From an uncultured Bacteroidales bacterium (lineage in GTDB: Bacteria > Bacteroidota > Bacteroidia > Bacteroidales > FEN-979), in contig CAIYJU010000136.1 in NCBI GenBank assembly GCA_903926565.1, forward strand, positions 1 through 48,482: 48,482 nucleotides of DNA, given 5' to 3'. The notes under the pieces were generated by a model. The model made no database searches. It was not told the origin of the DNA and worked only from the letters and a program-made list of their open reading frames with translations. Position 1 is the first letter of the stretch; each line of letters opens with the position of its first letter. Positions 1 to 8,665 of the stretch are shown in pieces. The position numbers were made by a program, and so were the translations under genes.

Positions 1-431
1 GCCATGGCATGACGGATGCGCAGAACGGCGCCGAATGTGTTGGTGCGCGGCCTGAGATGGGCGATTTCCCGCAGGAATTCAAGGCTGTGCCCCTTCTTTT
101 GCAATGGATATGTTTCGGGATCAGCAGTACCATATACCTCAATGTTTGTTGCTTGAATTTCAACACTCTGCCCCTGTCCCATCGATTCAACCAGGACGCC
201 CTTCACGGCAATGCAACTTCCCGTGGTAACCAGCTTCAGCAAATCATCACTGAAATTTGCCACCTCTGCAACGATCTGGATATGATGAATCACCGAGCCG
301 TCATTGAGCTCGATAAAGTTAATATTCTTATTGCCTCTTTTTGTCCTGACCCATCCTTTTACCAATACTTCACTACCGTAATCCTTCGATTTCAGCAAAT
401 CAACGATCTTATTCCTTCTTGTATGTTCCAT
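1..431 (-). CDS. asnS: Asparaginyl-tRNA synthetase, N-terminal part (partial, runs off the window)
   Basis: The minus strand is open from an ATG at 431 to the window edge, giving about 143 residues beginning [16 protein letters not shown]. The stretch [24 protein letters not shown] is the OB-fold anticodon-binding domain of class IIb aminoacyl-tRNA synthetases. The later part ([19 protein letters not shown], then [18 protein letters not shown]) is the hinge and the start of the catalytic domain, and is typical of AsnS. The enzyme charges tRNA-Asn with asparagine in the cytoplasm. The class II catalytic core lies outside the window, so completeness cannot be judged. AsnS is preferred over AspS because of the [11 protein letters not shown] and [14 protein letters not shown] wording. 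The start is the first ATG after the intergenic hairpin repeat. Confidence 0.93.
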   Translation of the reverse strand, partial: MEHTRRNKIVDLLKSKDYGSEVLVKGWVRTKRGNKNINFIELNDGSVIHHIQIVAEVANFSDDLLKLVTTGSCIAVKGVLVESMGQGQSVEIQATNIEVYGTADPETYPLQKKGHSLEFLREIAHLRPRTNTFGAVLRIRHAM

Positions 432-475
432 CGATTCAATTTTTAGACTGCAAATTTAAGGAATTGTCAGGATAT

Positions 476-571
476 AAATACCACTAAATGGCACTAAGAC
501 CACTGAGAAACACTAAGGAAAACATGATCTTAGTGGTTCTGAGTGTTCTCGGTGCCATTTAGTGGTATATA
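476..571. repeat. Long imperfect intergenic hairpin, 'CACTAAG' type
   Basis: Two arms of about 42 bases (roughly 476-518 and 529-571) are near-complementary. The first contains CCACTAAATGGCAC and the second GTGCCATTTAGTGG. The loop is about 10 bases. It lies between the divergent asnS and aro genes. It belongs to the same general class as the hairpins near 4821, 18060, 31314, 32250 and 33930: each is built from short units rich in CAC/GAG and each has a different unit sequence. Confidence 0.8.
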
Positions 572-605
572 TTTCACGGTAAGAGCAAGATCAGAATAGT
601 TTCAG

Positions 606-613
606 TAACTTTG
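606..613 (+). promoter_or_regulatory. Bacteroidetes -7 promoter element TAACTTTG
   Basis: TAACTTTG matches the Bacteroidetes sigma-ABfr -7 consensus TAnnTTTG. It ends only 6 bases before the ATG at 620 of the DAHP synthase gene, so transcription would begin at or next to the start codon. No convincing -33 element is visible. Confidence 0.5.
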
Positions 614-619
614 CCCCCA

Positions 620-1714
620 ATGTCCCCTGTTTTGAAAATAACCCCGATTGAAGAATGGCTGCCGGTTTCCGACGGGCCCATGATCATTGCCGGTCCGTGC
701 AGTGCTGAGACGGAGGAGCAGGTGATGGCTACAGCGCTGGGAGTTTCTTCGATTCCGCAGGTAAAAATATTCAGGGCAGGAATCTGGAAACCCAGAACAC
801 GACCGGGCGCCTTTGAAGGTGTCGGAACAGTTGGGCTGACATGGCTCCAAAAAGTGAAAGAACAGACCGGGTTGCTTGTCACCGTTGAAGTGGCCAATCC
901 CAGGCATGTGCAGGAGGCGCTTGATCATGGCGTTGACGTGCTGTGGATCGGAGCCCGCACGGTTGTAAATCCTTTTTCCATCCAGGAGATCGGAGAGGCC
1001 ATCGGGAACCACGACATTCCGGTCATGATCAAAAATCCGCTGAATCCCGACCTGAAAACATGGGTGGGAGCCATTGAACGGCTCAATGGCATGGGACTGA
1101 AGAAGCTGATTGCAGTGCACCGGGGATTTTCCTTTTTTAACCGTTCTGTTTACCGAAATGCACCGATGTGGGAAATTCCCATCGAACTCAAACGCATGTA
1201 TCCCAACCTGCCGGTTGTGGTCGATCCCAGCCATATATGCGGAAACCGTGAACTGATCCCTGCTACGATGCAGAAAGCGCTTGACCTGGCGATGAACGGG
1301 CTGATGGTCGAGACACACTGCAATCCGGCCAAAGCCCTTACCGATAAAAATCAGCAGGTCACCCCGGCCCATCTTGCAGAAATTCTTTCAAGGCTGATCC
1401 TGCGGCGGGAATCAGGCAACAGTGAATTTTCCTATAAACTGGATGAGTTGCGGTCAGAAATCGATAAACTGGATGAGGAGCTGATCGATATTCTTGCCCA
1501 ACGCATGAAAGTAGTAGAGGAGATCGGAATCTATAAAAAGGCGAACAAAATCACCATCCTCCAGTTAAAAAGATGGAACCAGCTGGCCCAGGACCGTATT
1601 GAAGCCGGGGTAAAAATGGGGCTCAGCCGCGAATTTATCATAAAATTGCTCGAATCTGTTCATGAAGAGAGCATACAGCGCCAGATTGATGTCATGAACC
1701 GGGAGGAATCCTGA
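620..1714 (+). CDS. Bifunctional 3-deoxy-7-phosphoheptulonate synthase / chorismate mutase
   Basis: This 364-residue enzyme would catalyse the first step of the shikimate pathway (PEP + erythrose 4-phosphate to DAHP) and also chorismate to prephenate. The N-terminal ~260 residues are a DAHP synthase of the KDO8P-synthase-like type, with GPCSAETEEQV, ARTVVNPFSIQEI, KNPLNPDLKTW, HRGFSF, DPSHICGNRELI and a late METHCNP-like segment. The C-terminal ~95 residues are an AroQ-type chorismate mutase (LDELRSEIDKLDEELIDILAQRM, then IGIYKKANK). The order DAHPS then CM is the usual Bacteroidetes fusion, in which the mutase domain commonly gives feedback control. The ATG at 620 is preferred to the TTG at 611 because it sits just after the -7 element and fits the family's short N-terminus. 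The gene converges on the peptidase gene with 8 bases between stops. Confidence 0.93.
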   Translation: MSPVLKITPIEEWLPVSDGPMIIAGPCSAETEEQVMATALGVSSIPQVKIFRAGIWKPRTRPGAFEGVGTVGLTWLQKVKEQTGLLVTVEVANPRHVQEALDHGVDVLWIGARTVVNPFSIQEIGEAIGNHDIPVMIKNPLNPDLKTWVGAIERLNGMGLKKLIAVHRGFSFFNRSVYRNAPMWEIPIELKRMYPNLPVVVDPSHICGNRELIPATMQKALDLAMNGLMVETHCNPAKALTDKNQQVTPAHLAEILSRLILRRESGNSEFSYKLDELRSEIDKLDEELIDILAQRMKVVEEIGIYKKANKITILQLKRWNQLAQDRIEAGVKMGLSREFIIKLLESVHEESIQRQIDVMNREES

Positions 1715-1722
1715 GTCTTATC

Positions 1723-4137
1723 CTACTCCTGGTGAATGATAACCAGCTTCTTAACCGCGGAAGTGCCAAAATCACCCAAAATCCTGTAAAAATAGATTCC
1801 TGTTCCGAATTGGCTTACGTCGAAGGAAACCTTGGCGTTGCTAAGCACAACAGGAAAGGTCTTTGCCGGCATGCCCCTCGAATCTGTGATCATCAGCGAT
1901 ACTTGCGGGTTATCACCGGCTAAAATGCCTTCAGGCATCTCAAACCTGATGGTGACCAGTCCGGAAGCGGGGTTGGGAATGGGATCGGAGATTTTAACCT
2001 GGGCGGACTGACGTTGACTGATCCCCACTTTTGTCATATCTACCACCGTCACCGTTACATCGTCAAAGTAGAATCCATCATAGCTGACACCCCCGTCACT
2101 TTTCAACCTGAACTGCATCTTCAACGGCTGATTGGCAACAGGCTCAAATACAATCTGCTCCTGAACCCAGGATGGCTGGCTCCCGTCATAAAGTGGCTGC
2201 CCTGCATCTTCCAGGTAGAAACCGGCTTTTGTGTATTTTCCTTTTTGAGGAATCCAGGCACCATTGCTCCCCGACAGGTTAAACTGCACAAAATCATAGC
2301 CCTGCTCTGTCTTCCACCTTGCCCAGTAGTTTATCACAGCCACAGGGGAGTCCTGAAGGTTGAGTCCGCTGATTGTTGTTACCGTATTGTTGGAATTGTT
2401 CCCGTAATTGCCCGATGGTGAATCGGTAATGGATCCGGGGGGAGAGTGAAACTGCGATCCCGAAACATTCCACTTCGTTGATGACCAGTTGGCCATGGTG
2501 GATGCACTGTCGTGAAAAATCACCAGCGGAGGCCCGAAATACTTTGTCACAGTATCCCTGTATATGTATAAGCCATTGTCGATTTCATAAACAAAACGGA
2601 TCACATCCCCGGAGGTGATCCCGGGCTTCAGCAGATACGCAATTGAATCGGGACGGGGTTGCAGCTGGACAGGATTCATGAATGTGCGGGGCCCGCCGGT
2701 TGAAACAAACTGGTCCTGATCCAGGGGATGCAGGGTTACCGTATAATTGGCCGGGGCGTCCATGCCATAACGGACTAAATCAAATTTGAAATAACCCTGT
2801 CTGTCAGAAAGGATTACCGGCGACTGGTCATGTGCCTCCGCATACCGGAGCGCCAGGTGGGCAATCATCAGGTTGGAATACATGTTCTCCTGCGCAAGCG
2901 GTATGATCCTGTTGGCAAAAGGCCAGAAACCATCGGCCTGCGTACCGATTTCAGAGGTGAAACAGATTACTTTGGGTTTGGTGATGGTGTCGCCGTACTG
3001 CCAGTCGAGTGCATCCCCGTTGGTGTTGTATAAAATCTGGCCGGGCATGCCGGTAAGATAGCCGTTTTGCTTTGTCAGGTACCCGGCATAAGTGACCTGC
3101 AGGGCACTATCCGGGGTATATGCTGTTTTATAGCACCAGGGATATAAGGTATAATTGCTGTATGTGTGGTAACTTAAAGAGAGACTGAAGGAATTTTCCG
3201 TACAAAAATCACGGATAATCTGGGTCTCCGGTTCTGAAAAAGGGGTGGTTCCCCGGTAAGTGTCATCAGCAGGGAAAGGAGATGATCCGTTGTCATCATA
3301 TCCCCACTTGTAACCATAATTCCGGTTCAGGTCCACGCCATATTCGCCTCCACCGCTGATGCGACGGTTTTTTCTCCAGTTCCCTCCGCCACTGGGATTG
3401 ACAACATGGTTAAACTCATAGCCATCCGGGTTGGCAACAGGAATGAAACAAAGCTCAAGGTTATCAACCAGGTACTTAACTTCATCGCTGGTGTTGTAAT
3501 TCTCAAGCAAATACCACATATAAAAGATCAGCTGCTGCATGCCCATCGGCTCCCTGGCATGGGTCAGGGCGTTATAAAACACTTTGGGCTTACCGGTTGA
3601 CTGGTTTGGCGTATTGGAGATCCTGACATAGTAAATCGGGCGGCCTTCAATGGTGGTGTTGCTCCCGGCTTCCATCTTTACGGAAATGAGGTTCGGATAA
3701 TGCAACCGCATGCTGTCAAGTTCATCAAGCACCTCCTGTAAATGCAGAAAACCACCCATCGAGCCAAGGCGAAAATGTTGTGGCACAGCATAGTTACTTA
3801 CATCTGTACTTGTGAATTCATCTTTATGTTCGTTGATATACCTGATCTGGCTGTACATCGACAGGTTTCGCTGCTCAATAAATTCCGAATAATCTTCATG
3901 AAGGATTTCAACCCTGAATCCAGCCTGCTTCAGTTTTGCAAGTTCTCCGGTGGATAATACAGTTGTCCATGTTCCATCTTTGCTGTGAAACCCCTCCTCC
4001 AGGGGTAGTCCCAACCTGGCAAGCTGTTCGTTTGCACCTGCCCCTGTATAGACTTTCACCTCCGACCATATCGTTGTTTGTGCGCTGATTTTCAGTGCTA
4101 TCAGGTGGATAATTAACAGGAACAGGATTTTTTTCAT
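1723..4137 (-). CDS. Secreted M14 zinc carboxypeptidase with T9SS C-terminal domain
   Basis: An 804-residue exported metallocarboxypeptidase. Residues 1-19 form a signal peptide ending ISAQ. The M14 domain spans about 120-430. Zinc ligands are visible as H193 and E196 (THAREPMG) and H324 (LSYHTYSNYTLYPW), and the catalytic Glu as E396 (FTSEIG). NPDGYEFNHV and NRNYGYKW fit the substrate-binding region. Residues about 540-700 look like a MAM/jelly-roll module (YWARWKTEQGYDFVQF, FYFDDVTVT). The last ~80 residues (ISDPIPNPASG to KKLVIIHQE) match a type A T9SS sorting domain, so the enzyme should cross the outer membrane by type IX secretion. Its start overlaps the gldD stop by 4 bases, so it is probably co-transcribed with gldD, which belongs to the same secretion/gliding machinery. 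The substrate is unknown. Confidence 0.92.
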   Translation of the reverse strand: MKKILFLLIIHLIALKISAQTTIWSEVKVYTGAGANEQLARLGLPLEEGFHSKDGTWTTVLSTGELAKLKQAGFRVEILHEDYSEFIEQRNLSMYSQIRYINEHKDEFTSTDVSNYAVPQHFRLGSMGGFLHLQEVLDELDSMRLHYPNLISVKMEAGSNTTIEGRPIYYVRISNTPNQSTGKPKVFYNALTHAREPMGMQQLIFYMWYLLENYNTSDEVKYLVDNLELCFIPVANPDGYEFNHVVNPSGGGNWRKNRRISGGGEYGVDLNRNYGYKWGYDDNGSSPFPADDTYRGTTPFSEPETQIIRDFCTENSFSLSLSYHTYSNYTLYPWCYKTAYTPDSALQVTYAGYLTKQNGYLTGMPGQILYNTNGDALDWQYGDTITKPKVICFTSEIGTQADGFWPFANRIIPLAQENMYSNLMIAHLALRYAEAHDQSPVILSDRQGYFKFDLVRYGMDAPANYTVTLHPLDQDQFVSTGGPRTFMNPVQLQPRPDSIAYLLKPGITSGDVIRFVYEIDNGLYIYRDTVTKYFGPPLVIFHDSASTMANWSSTKWNVSGSQFHSPPGSITDSPSGNYGNNSNNTVTTISGLNLQDSPVAVINYWARWKTEQGYDFVQFNLSGSNGAWIPQKGKYTKAGFYLEDAGQPLYDGSQPSWVQEQIVFEPVANQPLKMQFRLKSDGGVSYDGFYFDDVTVTVVDMTKVGISQRQSAQVKISDPIPNPASGLVTIRFEMPEGILAGDNPQVSLMITDSRGMPAKTFPVVLSNAKVSFDVSQFGTGIYFYRILGDFGTSAVKKLVIIHQE

Positions 4138-4772
4138 TTGATGCGGTTGGAGGATTGGGGAAGGCCCCGGAATGAAGTCCGGGGGTGAGCAGCGCCGGAG
4201 ACGTTGGTCCAGCGAAATGTAGAGATCATGTGCTCCACATCTTTCTTTAGAAACTCAATAACAGGAGCTAGGGAATCGTTGTTGGGTATATGATTGAAAT
4301 AGAGCGCTCCCCTGACAAATTCCGAGATGCTGTCGGTTAAATAGAACTGATATGGTGAAGCTGCATCAGCCCCCCTGATGTCGTAAACCAATCCGAATAC
4401 GCGATTTTTCTGATCGACATATTCCCGCTGGGTGATCGCATTGGCTTTTGGTATATGCTTGTTAACAAGGGCGTGCGCATCATCCAGGTATTTTGTAAGA
4501 TTGCCGCTGATCACCTTATAACTGAAGTGCAGTGTGGCGTTCAATGATTTGTAACGGATATTGATCCAGTAAGGTTCAGCCATTCTGCTGCTGTCACCGA
4601 CAATGTCGGCATACACTGGATATTCAAAGGTATAAGGAAATGCTGAATCAAAAACCTGGTATTTCTGCTCAGGCAAATCAATCCGGAAATAACCCCTGGG
4701 TTTCGGCGTATAACTGTCGCTGCAGGAGGCAGCCACCAGAAAGAGAAGTATAAGTGCGGGGTAAAACCTCAT
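4134..4772 (-). CDS. gldD: Gliding motility/T9SS-associated lipoprotein GldD
   Basis: A 212-residue lipoprotein with a signal peptide and lipobox ending at Cys17 (FLVAASCSD). The body reads PKPRGYFRIDLPEQKYQ, then FPYTFEYPVYA, then a late YFNHIPNNDSLAPVIEFLKKDVEHMI, which is the GldD signature. GldD is a lipoprotein of the Bacteroidetes envelope needed for gliding and SprB secretion in Flavobacterium; its molecular role is not settled. In many Bacteroidetes the order is mutY-ssb-gldE-gldD. Here ssb lies upstream but no gldE is present between them, only a hairpin repeat. The peptidase gene downstream overlaps by 4 bases. Confidence 0.92.
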   Translation of the reverse strand: MRFYPALILLFLVAASCSDSYTPKPRGYFRIDLPEQKYQVFDSAFPYTFEYPVYADIVGDSSRMAEPYWINIRYKSLNATLHFSYKVISGNLTKYLDDAHALVNKHIPKANAITQREYVDQKNRVFGLVYDIRGADAASPYQFYLTDSISEFVRGALYFNHIPNNDSLAPVIEFLKKDVEHMISTFRWTNVSGAAHPRTSFRGLPQSSNRIK

Positions 4773-4820
4773 ATTTTAAATTGTGAAATCGTGACGAGGA
4801 TTTTTACAAGTTCATTTATT

Positions 4821-4926
4821 AACCACAATGACACAACGTTAAAACACAAAGGACACAATGAGATTTAAATTATATTGTGAATAATTTCGTAGTATCCGTT
4901 GTGAAATACATTGTGCCATAGTGGTT
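4821..4926. repeat. Long imperfect hairpin between ssb and gldD
   Basis: The arms 4821-4860 (AACCACAATGACACAAC...) and about 4887-4926 (...CATTGTGCCATAGTGGTT) are imperfectly complementary, with an AT-rich loop. It fills the gap where gldE stands in related genomes. It could act as an attenuator or terminator in the minus-strand transcript from ssb. Confidence 0.7.
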
Positions 4927-4944
4927 AAGTGCTATTGGGATTTG

Positions 4945-5376
4945 TCAGAATGGAAGATCGTCGTCAGGGGCATTTACCATCGGGCTCTCTTCTTTGGCTG
5001 TATCCATACTTTGCGGAGCGCCATTGACTTCATCCTTGCGCGGGCCACCGCCGAGCATCTGCATTGAATCACCAAGGATTTCATAAATGAACTTTTTCTG
5101 TCCCTCCTTGTCGTCGTACTCACGTTTGCGAATCCGCCCTTCAATATAGACGGTACTGCCTTTTTTCAGGAACCGCTCAGCCACATCGGCTTGTCCGCGC
5201 CATAAAACGATGTTATGCCACTCTGTATGGGTGGCTCTTTCTCCGTCTTTTCCTTTGTAGGTTTCGGTTGTGGCAAGCGTGAAAGCAGCCTTCTTTACAC
5301 CGTTCTCAAAATTCTGAACCTCCGGGTCGCGCCCCAGATTTCCGATCAAAATCACCTTGTTTACTCCAGTTGCCAT
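4945..5376 (-). CDS. ssb: Single-stranded DNA-binding protein
   Basis: A 143-residue SSB. The OB-fold (MATGVNKVILIGNLGRDPEVQ, then ATTETYKGKDGERATHTEWHNIVLW, then GSTVYIEGRIRKREYDDKEGQ) is followed by a variable linker and the acidic tip DDDLPF, which binds partner proteins such as repair and restart helicases. It coats single-stranded DNA in replication and repair. I start it at the ATG at 5376, because family members begin M.xxVNKVILIGNLG; the longer reading frame from 5421 adds residues that run through the promoter. A -7-like element lies about 33 bases upstream. Confidence 0.95.
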   Translation of the reverse strand: MATGVNKVILIGNLGRDPEVQNFENGVKKAAFTLATTETYKGKDGERATHTEWHNIVLWRGQADVAERFLKKGSTVYIEGRIRKREYDDKEGQKKFIYEILGDSMQMLGGGPRKDEVNGAPQSMDTAKEESPMVNAPDDDLPF

Positions 5377-5408
5377 GATGGTTAAATTTAAGTTAAACAC
5401 TCCGTGAA

Positions 5409-5416
5409 CAAAAGTA
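5409..5416 (-). promoter_or_regulatory. -7 promoter element TACTTTTG for ssb
   Basis: On the minus strand TACTTTTG matches TAnnTTTG and lies 32 bases before the ssb ATG at 5376. The four-copy CTGATTAAGCA motif (5421-5460) lies immediately upstream, where a -33 element would be expected. Confidence 0.5.
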
Positions 5417-5420
5417 CTCA

Positions 5421-5460
5421 TTTTTCATGCTTAATCAGGTTAGGGGTCAAAAGGTGGTAC
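5421..5460 (-). repeat. Copy 1 of the CACCTTTTG-N9-CTGATTAAGCA motif
   Basis: On the minus strand: CACCTTTTG, nine bases, CTGATTAAGCATGAAAA. The same arrangement and spacing occur at 31204-31242 and at 39766-39803, and with an 8-base spacer at 31559-31592. Here it overlaps the ssb promoter region. Confidence 0.75.
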
Positions 5461-5591
5461 ATAAAACGGAAGTTTTTTTTATTTCTATCGATAATTTTCT
5501 CAATTTTGCATGAACCTGAAACTGGCAACCTCTCGCAAAGGCTGCATTTTTTTAATCTAACAATCTGTTTAACTAGTCATTAGGTCAATCA

Positions 5592-7736
5592 ATGAGCCAA
5601 ATTACCCGCGCAATTGTCGGAATTCTGTTTTTGCTTATTTCTGTCGTTACCATAACCCTGATCCGGATTAATCCGCACTCAATAACACCTACGCGGTCAA
5701 CGGAGTCGCGCATGGCAGGCATTATGGAAGGCATTCTGAAGGGTAATCTTATCATCCAGGATATTACCGTCATCAAAGATTACCTGAGTGGGGTGGATCT
5801 GGTTTTTTCACAGGGAGGCCGGAATAACACCAATGAAATTACCTTTCTGCTCCTTGATGCCAATTTTAAGGAGCTTTATAAGAAAAGTCTCTCTGCAGTC
5901 GATATCAAGGATGCGACACTGACATCCTTTCAGTTTGAAGATCCGATCTTTATCGGAACAGGAAAGATGGTGCATCTCCTTCTGTTTTCGAATGATGGCA
6001 CCCAGAACAACACGGTTTCACCACTGTATAACCAAACCGACTCGATAGGTCAGCTCTATGTTTCCCAGGTCACCGGGAATGACCTCGTCGGCTCCATAAA
6101 AAACAAGGTTCGTAAATACAATGGAAGCCTTATGTTACGCACCTACGGAACTGACTCAAGCCAGTTCTGGCTTTTGAAAATCTTCCTCTACTTCCTTTGT
6201 GTTGTCCTGTCCTGCCTGATTATCTGGTTTTCTCAGCTCCGGTCGACACTTGCCCGCATCCGGATCATGCCGGAGTGGGTATTTATTTTCATTGCAGTTC
6301 CTGCATCTACAGTTTTCGCCTTTATCACGCCCCCATTGCAGGTTCCCGATGAAGGAAGCCATTTTTCAAGGGCATACCAGATTTCCGAATTCGACTTTAC
6401 CAGGCATAATAACACAGGACCGGCATCCATGGTAAGAATGGATTCTGTTTTCGGGCATTTGCATTTTTTGGCAGGAGAGAAAACAAGTATGGCCGAGATT
6501 AAAAGTCAGCTTGGCGTTAAACTTGAACCCTCCAGGAGAGTTGCTGTCTCTCCTCCTGCTTACACACTACCCTATATTCCCCAGGCGCTGGGTATATTTG
6601 CCGGACGAATAACCGACTCCTCCCCTTTGACCCTTATGTACCTGGGAAGGATTTTCAACCTCCTAATTTCCATTCTTCTCCTGTTTTTTGCCATCAGGAT
6701 CATCCCGCAGTTTAAATGGATCTTTCTCCTTCTGGCTTTGATGCCCAAAACCTTGTTCCTCTTCGGGTCACTGTCGTACGACAGTCTCACCATCAGCCTG
6801 TCGTTTCTTACCATTGCCGTTTTCTTCTATTATGCTTATGCCTGCGAACGGAACATCGGATGGAAAGACCTGGCTGTCATGGCCTTGATGGTGCTGCTCC
6901 TGCTCTTTTGCAAACCTCCCTATTTTATCCTGGGATTGCTGTTCTTTTTTATCCCCGGGAAAAAATTCGGTGCGCTTTACAAGTACATCCTGATAGCAAT
7001 TGGTGTGGTTACCTTTGTATTGATCATTTATGTTGGCGGTCCTGTTGCAGCAGGTTATTTCTCCGGAAACAACTCCACCACGGAGGTTGCAGCTGCGGCT
7101 CCTTCCGACACCACACCCCTGCCGGTCATCAGGCCTGATGACCAGATAAAAATCATTAAAAGTGATATCCCAGCCTATTTAAAGCTGATTGTCAGGAGTG
7201 GATTTGACTATTACCGGTCATACATTTTAAAGAGTTTTGTCGGAGTTCTCGGATGGATCGATGTAGAGCTTCCCGACATCCTTACCTGGTCCTACCTGAT
7301 ACTGATACTGATGGCCGCCCTGGTGCTGTCGGGTGAAAATGTCAGGCTTGGTCTTCCGAAAAAAGCCCTGTTGTTCCTCCTGCTTGTCATTACATTTATC
7401 ATTGTTGAAAGCGCAATGTATATCTATGCCACCAAACCTGGCCGCGACCGGGTATTCGGCGTACAGGGAAGGTACTTTATCCCCATGGCCCCGCTCTTTT
7501 TCATGCTGTTCTACAACAAGTATCTTAATCCGGTGCTCAACCTGCTTTTCAGCAAGCGGAGATCAGAGTACAACAAGGCGAAGGTGAAGTCAAAGCCTGT
7601 AATTTACCTGGAAATCCAGGAAAAAGAGCAGCTCTTCGATAAGGCATTCTACATTTTCCTGATCGGCTTTTGCGTTTTCACGTTGCTATATTCAATTTAT
7701 ATCACGCTGATCCGCTATTATAATATCGAGACTTAA
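5592..7736 (+). CDS. DUF2142 family multi-pass membrane protein
   Basis: A 714-residue integral inner-membrane protein. It has an N-terminal membrane helix (ITRAIVGILFLLISVVTITLI), a soluble extracytoplasmic part to about residue 190, then about ten hydrophobic segments. The stretch FITPPLQVPDEGSHFSRAYQISE is the signature of DUF2142, and RDRVFGVQGRYFIPMAPLFFM near the end is also typical. DUF2142 proteins resemble GT-C-type polytopic glycosyltransferases and sit in polysaccharide clusters, which fits the GT2 three bases downstream and the glycosyltransferase operon that follows. Role inferred: transfer of a polyprenol-linked sugar to a surface glycan. The sugar and acceptor are unknown. Confidence 0.85.
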   Translation: MSQITRAIVGILFLLISVVTITLIRINPHSITPTRSTESRMAGIMEGILKGNLIIQDITVIKDYLSGVDLVFSQGGRNNTNEITFLLLDANFKELYKKSLSAVDIKDATLTSFQFEDPIFIGTGKMVHLLLFSNDGTQNNTVSPLYNQTDSIGQLYVSQVTGNDLVGSIKNKVRKYNGSLMLRTYGTDSSQFWLLKIFLYFLCVVLSCLIIWFSQLRSTLARIRIMPEWVFIFIAVPASTVFAFITPPLQVPDEGSHFSRAYQISEFDFTRHNNTGPASMVRMDSVFGHLHFLAGEKTSMAEIKSQLGVKLEPSRRVAVSPPAYTLPYIPQALGIFAGRITDSSPLTLMYLGRIFNLLISILLLFFAIRIIPQFKWIFLLLALMPKTLFLFGSLSYDSLTISLSFLTIAVFFYYAYACERNIGWKDLAVMALMVLLLLFCKPPYFILGLLFFFIPGKKFGALYKYILIAIGVVTFVLIIYVGGPVAAGYFSGNNSTTEVAAAAPSDTTPLPVIRPDDQIKIIKSDIPAYLKLIVRSGFDYYRSYILKSFVGVLGWIDVELPDILTWSYLILILMAALVLSGENVRLGLPKKALLFLLLVITFIIVESAMYIYATKPGRDRVFGVQGRYFIPMAPLFFMLFYNKYLNPVLNLLFSKRRSEYNKAKVKSKPVIYLEIQEKEQLFDKAFYIFLIGFCVFTLLYSIYITLIRYYNIET

Positions 7737-7739
7737 TAC

Positions 7740-8633
7740 ATGTATATAATGCAATCTGAACTTCAGCTTACGGTTATTATCCCAGCCTTTAACGAGGTTG
7801 ATAACCTTGCGGTTTTTCTGCCGCCGCTGATTGTTCATTGCAGGGAAAAAGGCTGGAAGATCATTCTTGTCAACGATGGATCACAGGATCAGACCAGGGA
7901 GTACCTGAAGGGATTTGACCAGGAACCGTTGCTGAACGTCATCCATCACAAGCTGAATAAGGGTTATGGGGCTGCCATAAAATCGGGCATCAGGGAGTGT
8001 GAAACCGAGTACCTCATCACCTTCGATGCTGATGGGCAGCATTACCTGGAAGATATAGATAAACTGCGTCTCCGCCTGATGGAAAATGATGCAGACATGG
8101 TTGTCGGATCAAGGAAAGGTCTCAAATCGTCATCCCATGTAAGGGGGATCGGGAAAAGCATCATCCGCCTGATCGCAAACATCATGATGACCGTTCCGGT
8201 TCACGACATCAACTCAGGAATGAAGATCTACCGGACCGACCTGGCAAAAAAATACCTCTACCTCACCACCGATACCATGTCGTTCAGCGATGTGATCACC
8301 CTCGTATTTATCAACAACCGCCACCTCGTACTGGAGGAACCGATCAGTATCAAAGAAAGAACCACAGGGAAAAGCACCATCGGATTTCAAACTGCCTTCC
8401 AAACGGTGATGGAGATCCTCCACATCGTCATCCTGTTTAACCCAATGAAAATCTTCCTGCCGTTATCGATGATATGTTTTTTCCTGACCGGGGTTTGGGG
8501 GATACCGCTGCTGATCGAGGGCAGGGGGCTCAGTATCGGAAGCCTGCTTGGGGTGATCATGGGGATCTTACTCTTCCTGCTCGGACTGATCGCCGAACAG
8601 CTGTCGCTGATCCGGAGAAACCAGCATGCATAA
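7740..8633 (+). CDS. Family 2 glycosyltransferase with C-terminal membrane anchor (DPM/ArnC-like)
   Basis: A 297-residue protein with a GT-A fold. QLTVIIPAFNEVDNLAVFLPPL, VNDGSQDQTREYL, NKGYGAAIKSGI and the metal-binding TFDADGQHYLEDI (D-x-D) appear in order, then VVGSRKGL. Two hydrophobic segments close the protein (MKIFLPLSMICFFLTG and LLGVIMGILLFLLGLIAEQLSLI). This layout is that of polyprenyl-phosphate sugar transferases, which load a sugar from NDP onto undecaprenyl phosphate. The gene starts three bases after the DUF2142 gene, so the two are likely translationally coupled: the GT2 would make the lipid-linked donor and the DUF2142 protein would use it. An ATG at 7749 is a possible alternative start. 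Confidence 0.9.
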   Translation: MYIMQSELQLTVIIPAFNEVDNLAVFLPPLIVHCREKGWKIILVNDGSQDQTREYLKGFDQEPLLNVIHHKLNKGYGAAIKSGIRECETEYLITFDADGQHYLEDIDKLRLRLMENDADMVVGSRKGLKSSSHVRGIGKSIIRLIANIMMTVPVHDINSGMKIYRTDLAKKYLYLTTDTMSFSDVITLVFINNRHLVLEEPISIKERTTGKSTIGFQTAFQTVMEILHIVILFNPMKIFLPLSMICFFLTGVWGIPLLIEGRGLSIGSLLGVIMGILLFLLGLIAEQLSLIRRNQHA

Positions 8634-8662
8634 TCTGCAATCGTAAATCGTCCAATCGTAAA
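8634..8662. repeat. Partial AATCGTAAAT-family repeat between convergent genes
   Basis: The sequence ATCTGCAATCGTAAATCG followed by TCCAATCGTAAAT matches half of the larger hairpin repeats at 25279-25365 and 26182-26316. It occupies the gap between two convergent glycosyltransferase genes. Confidence 0.7.
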
Positions 8663-8665
8663 TTT

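Noticed and set aside
9..446. 145-residue plus-strand ORF
   Set aside because: It is antisense to the asnS gene, which has clear synthetase motifs on the minus strand.
602..1372. 256-residue minus-strand ORF opposite the DAHP synthase gene
   Set aside because: The plus-strand enzyme carries all expected motifs; the antisense translation shows no domain and is a shadow.
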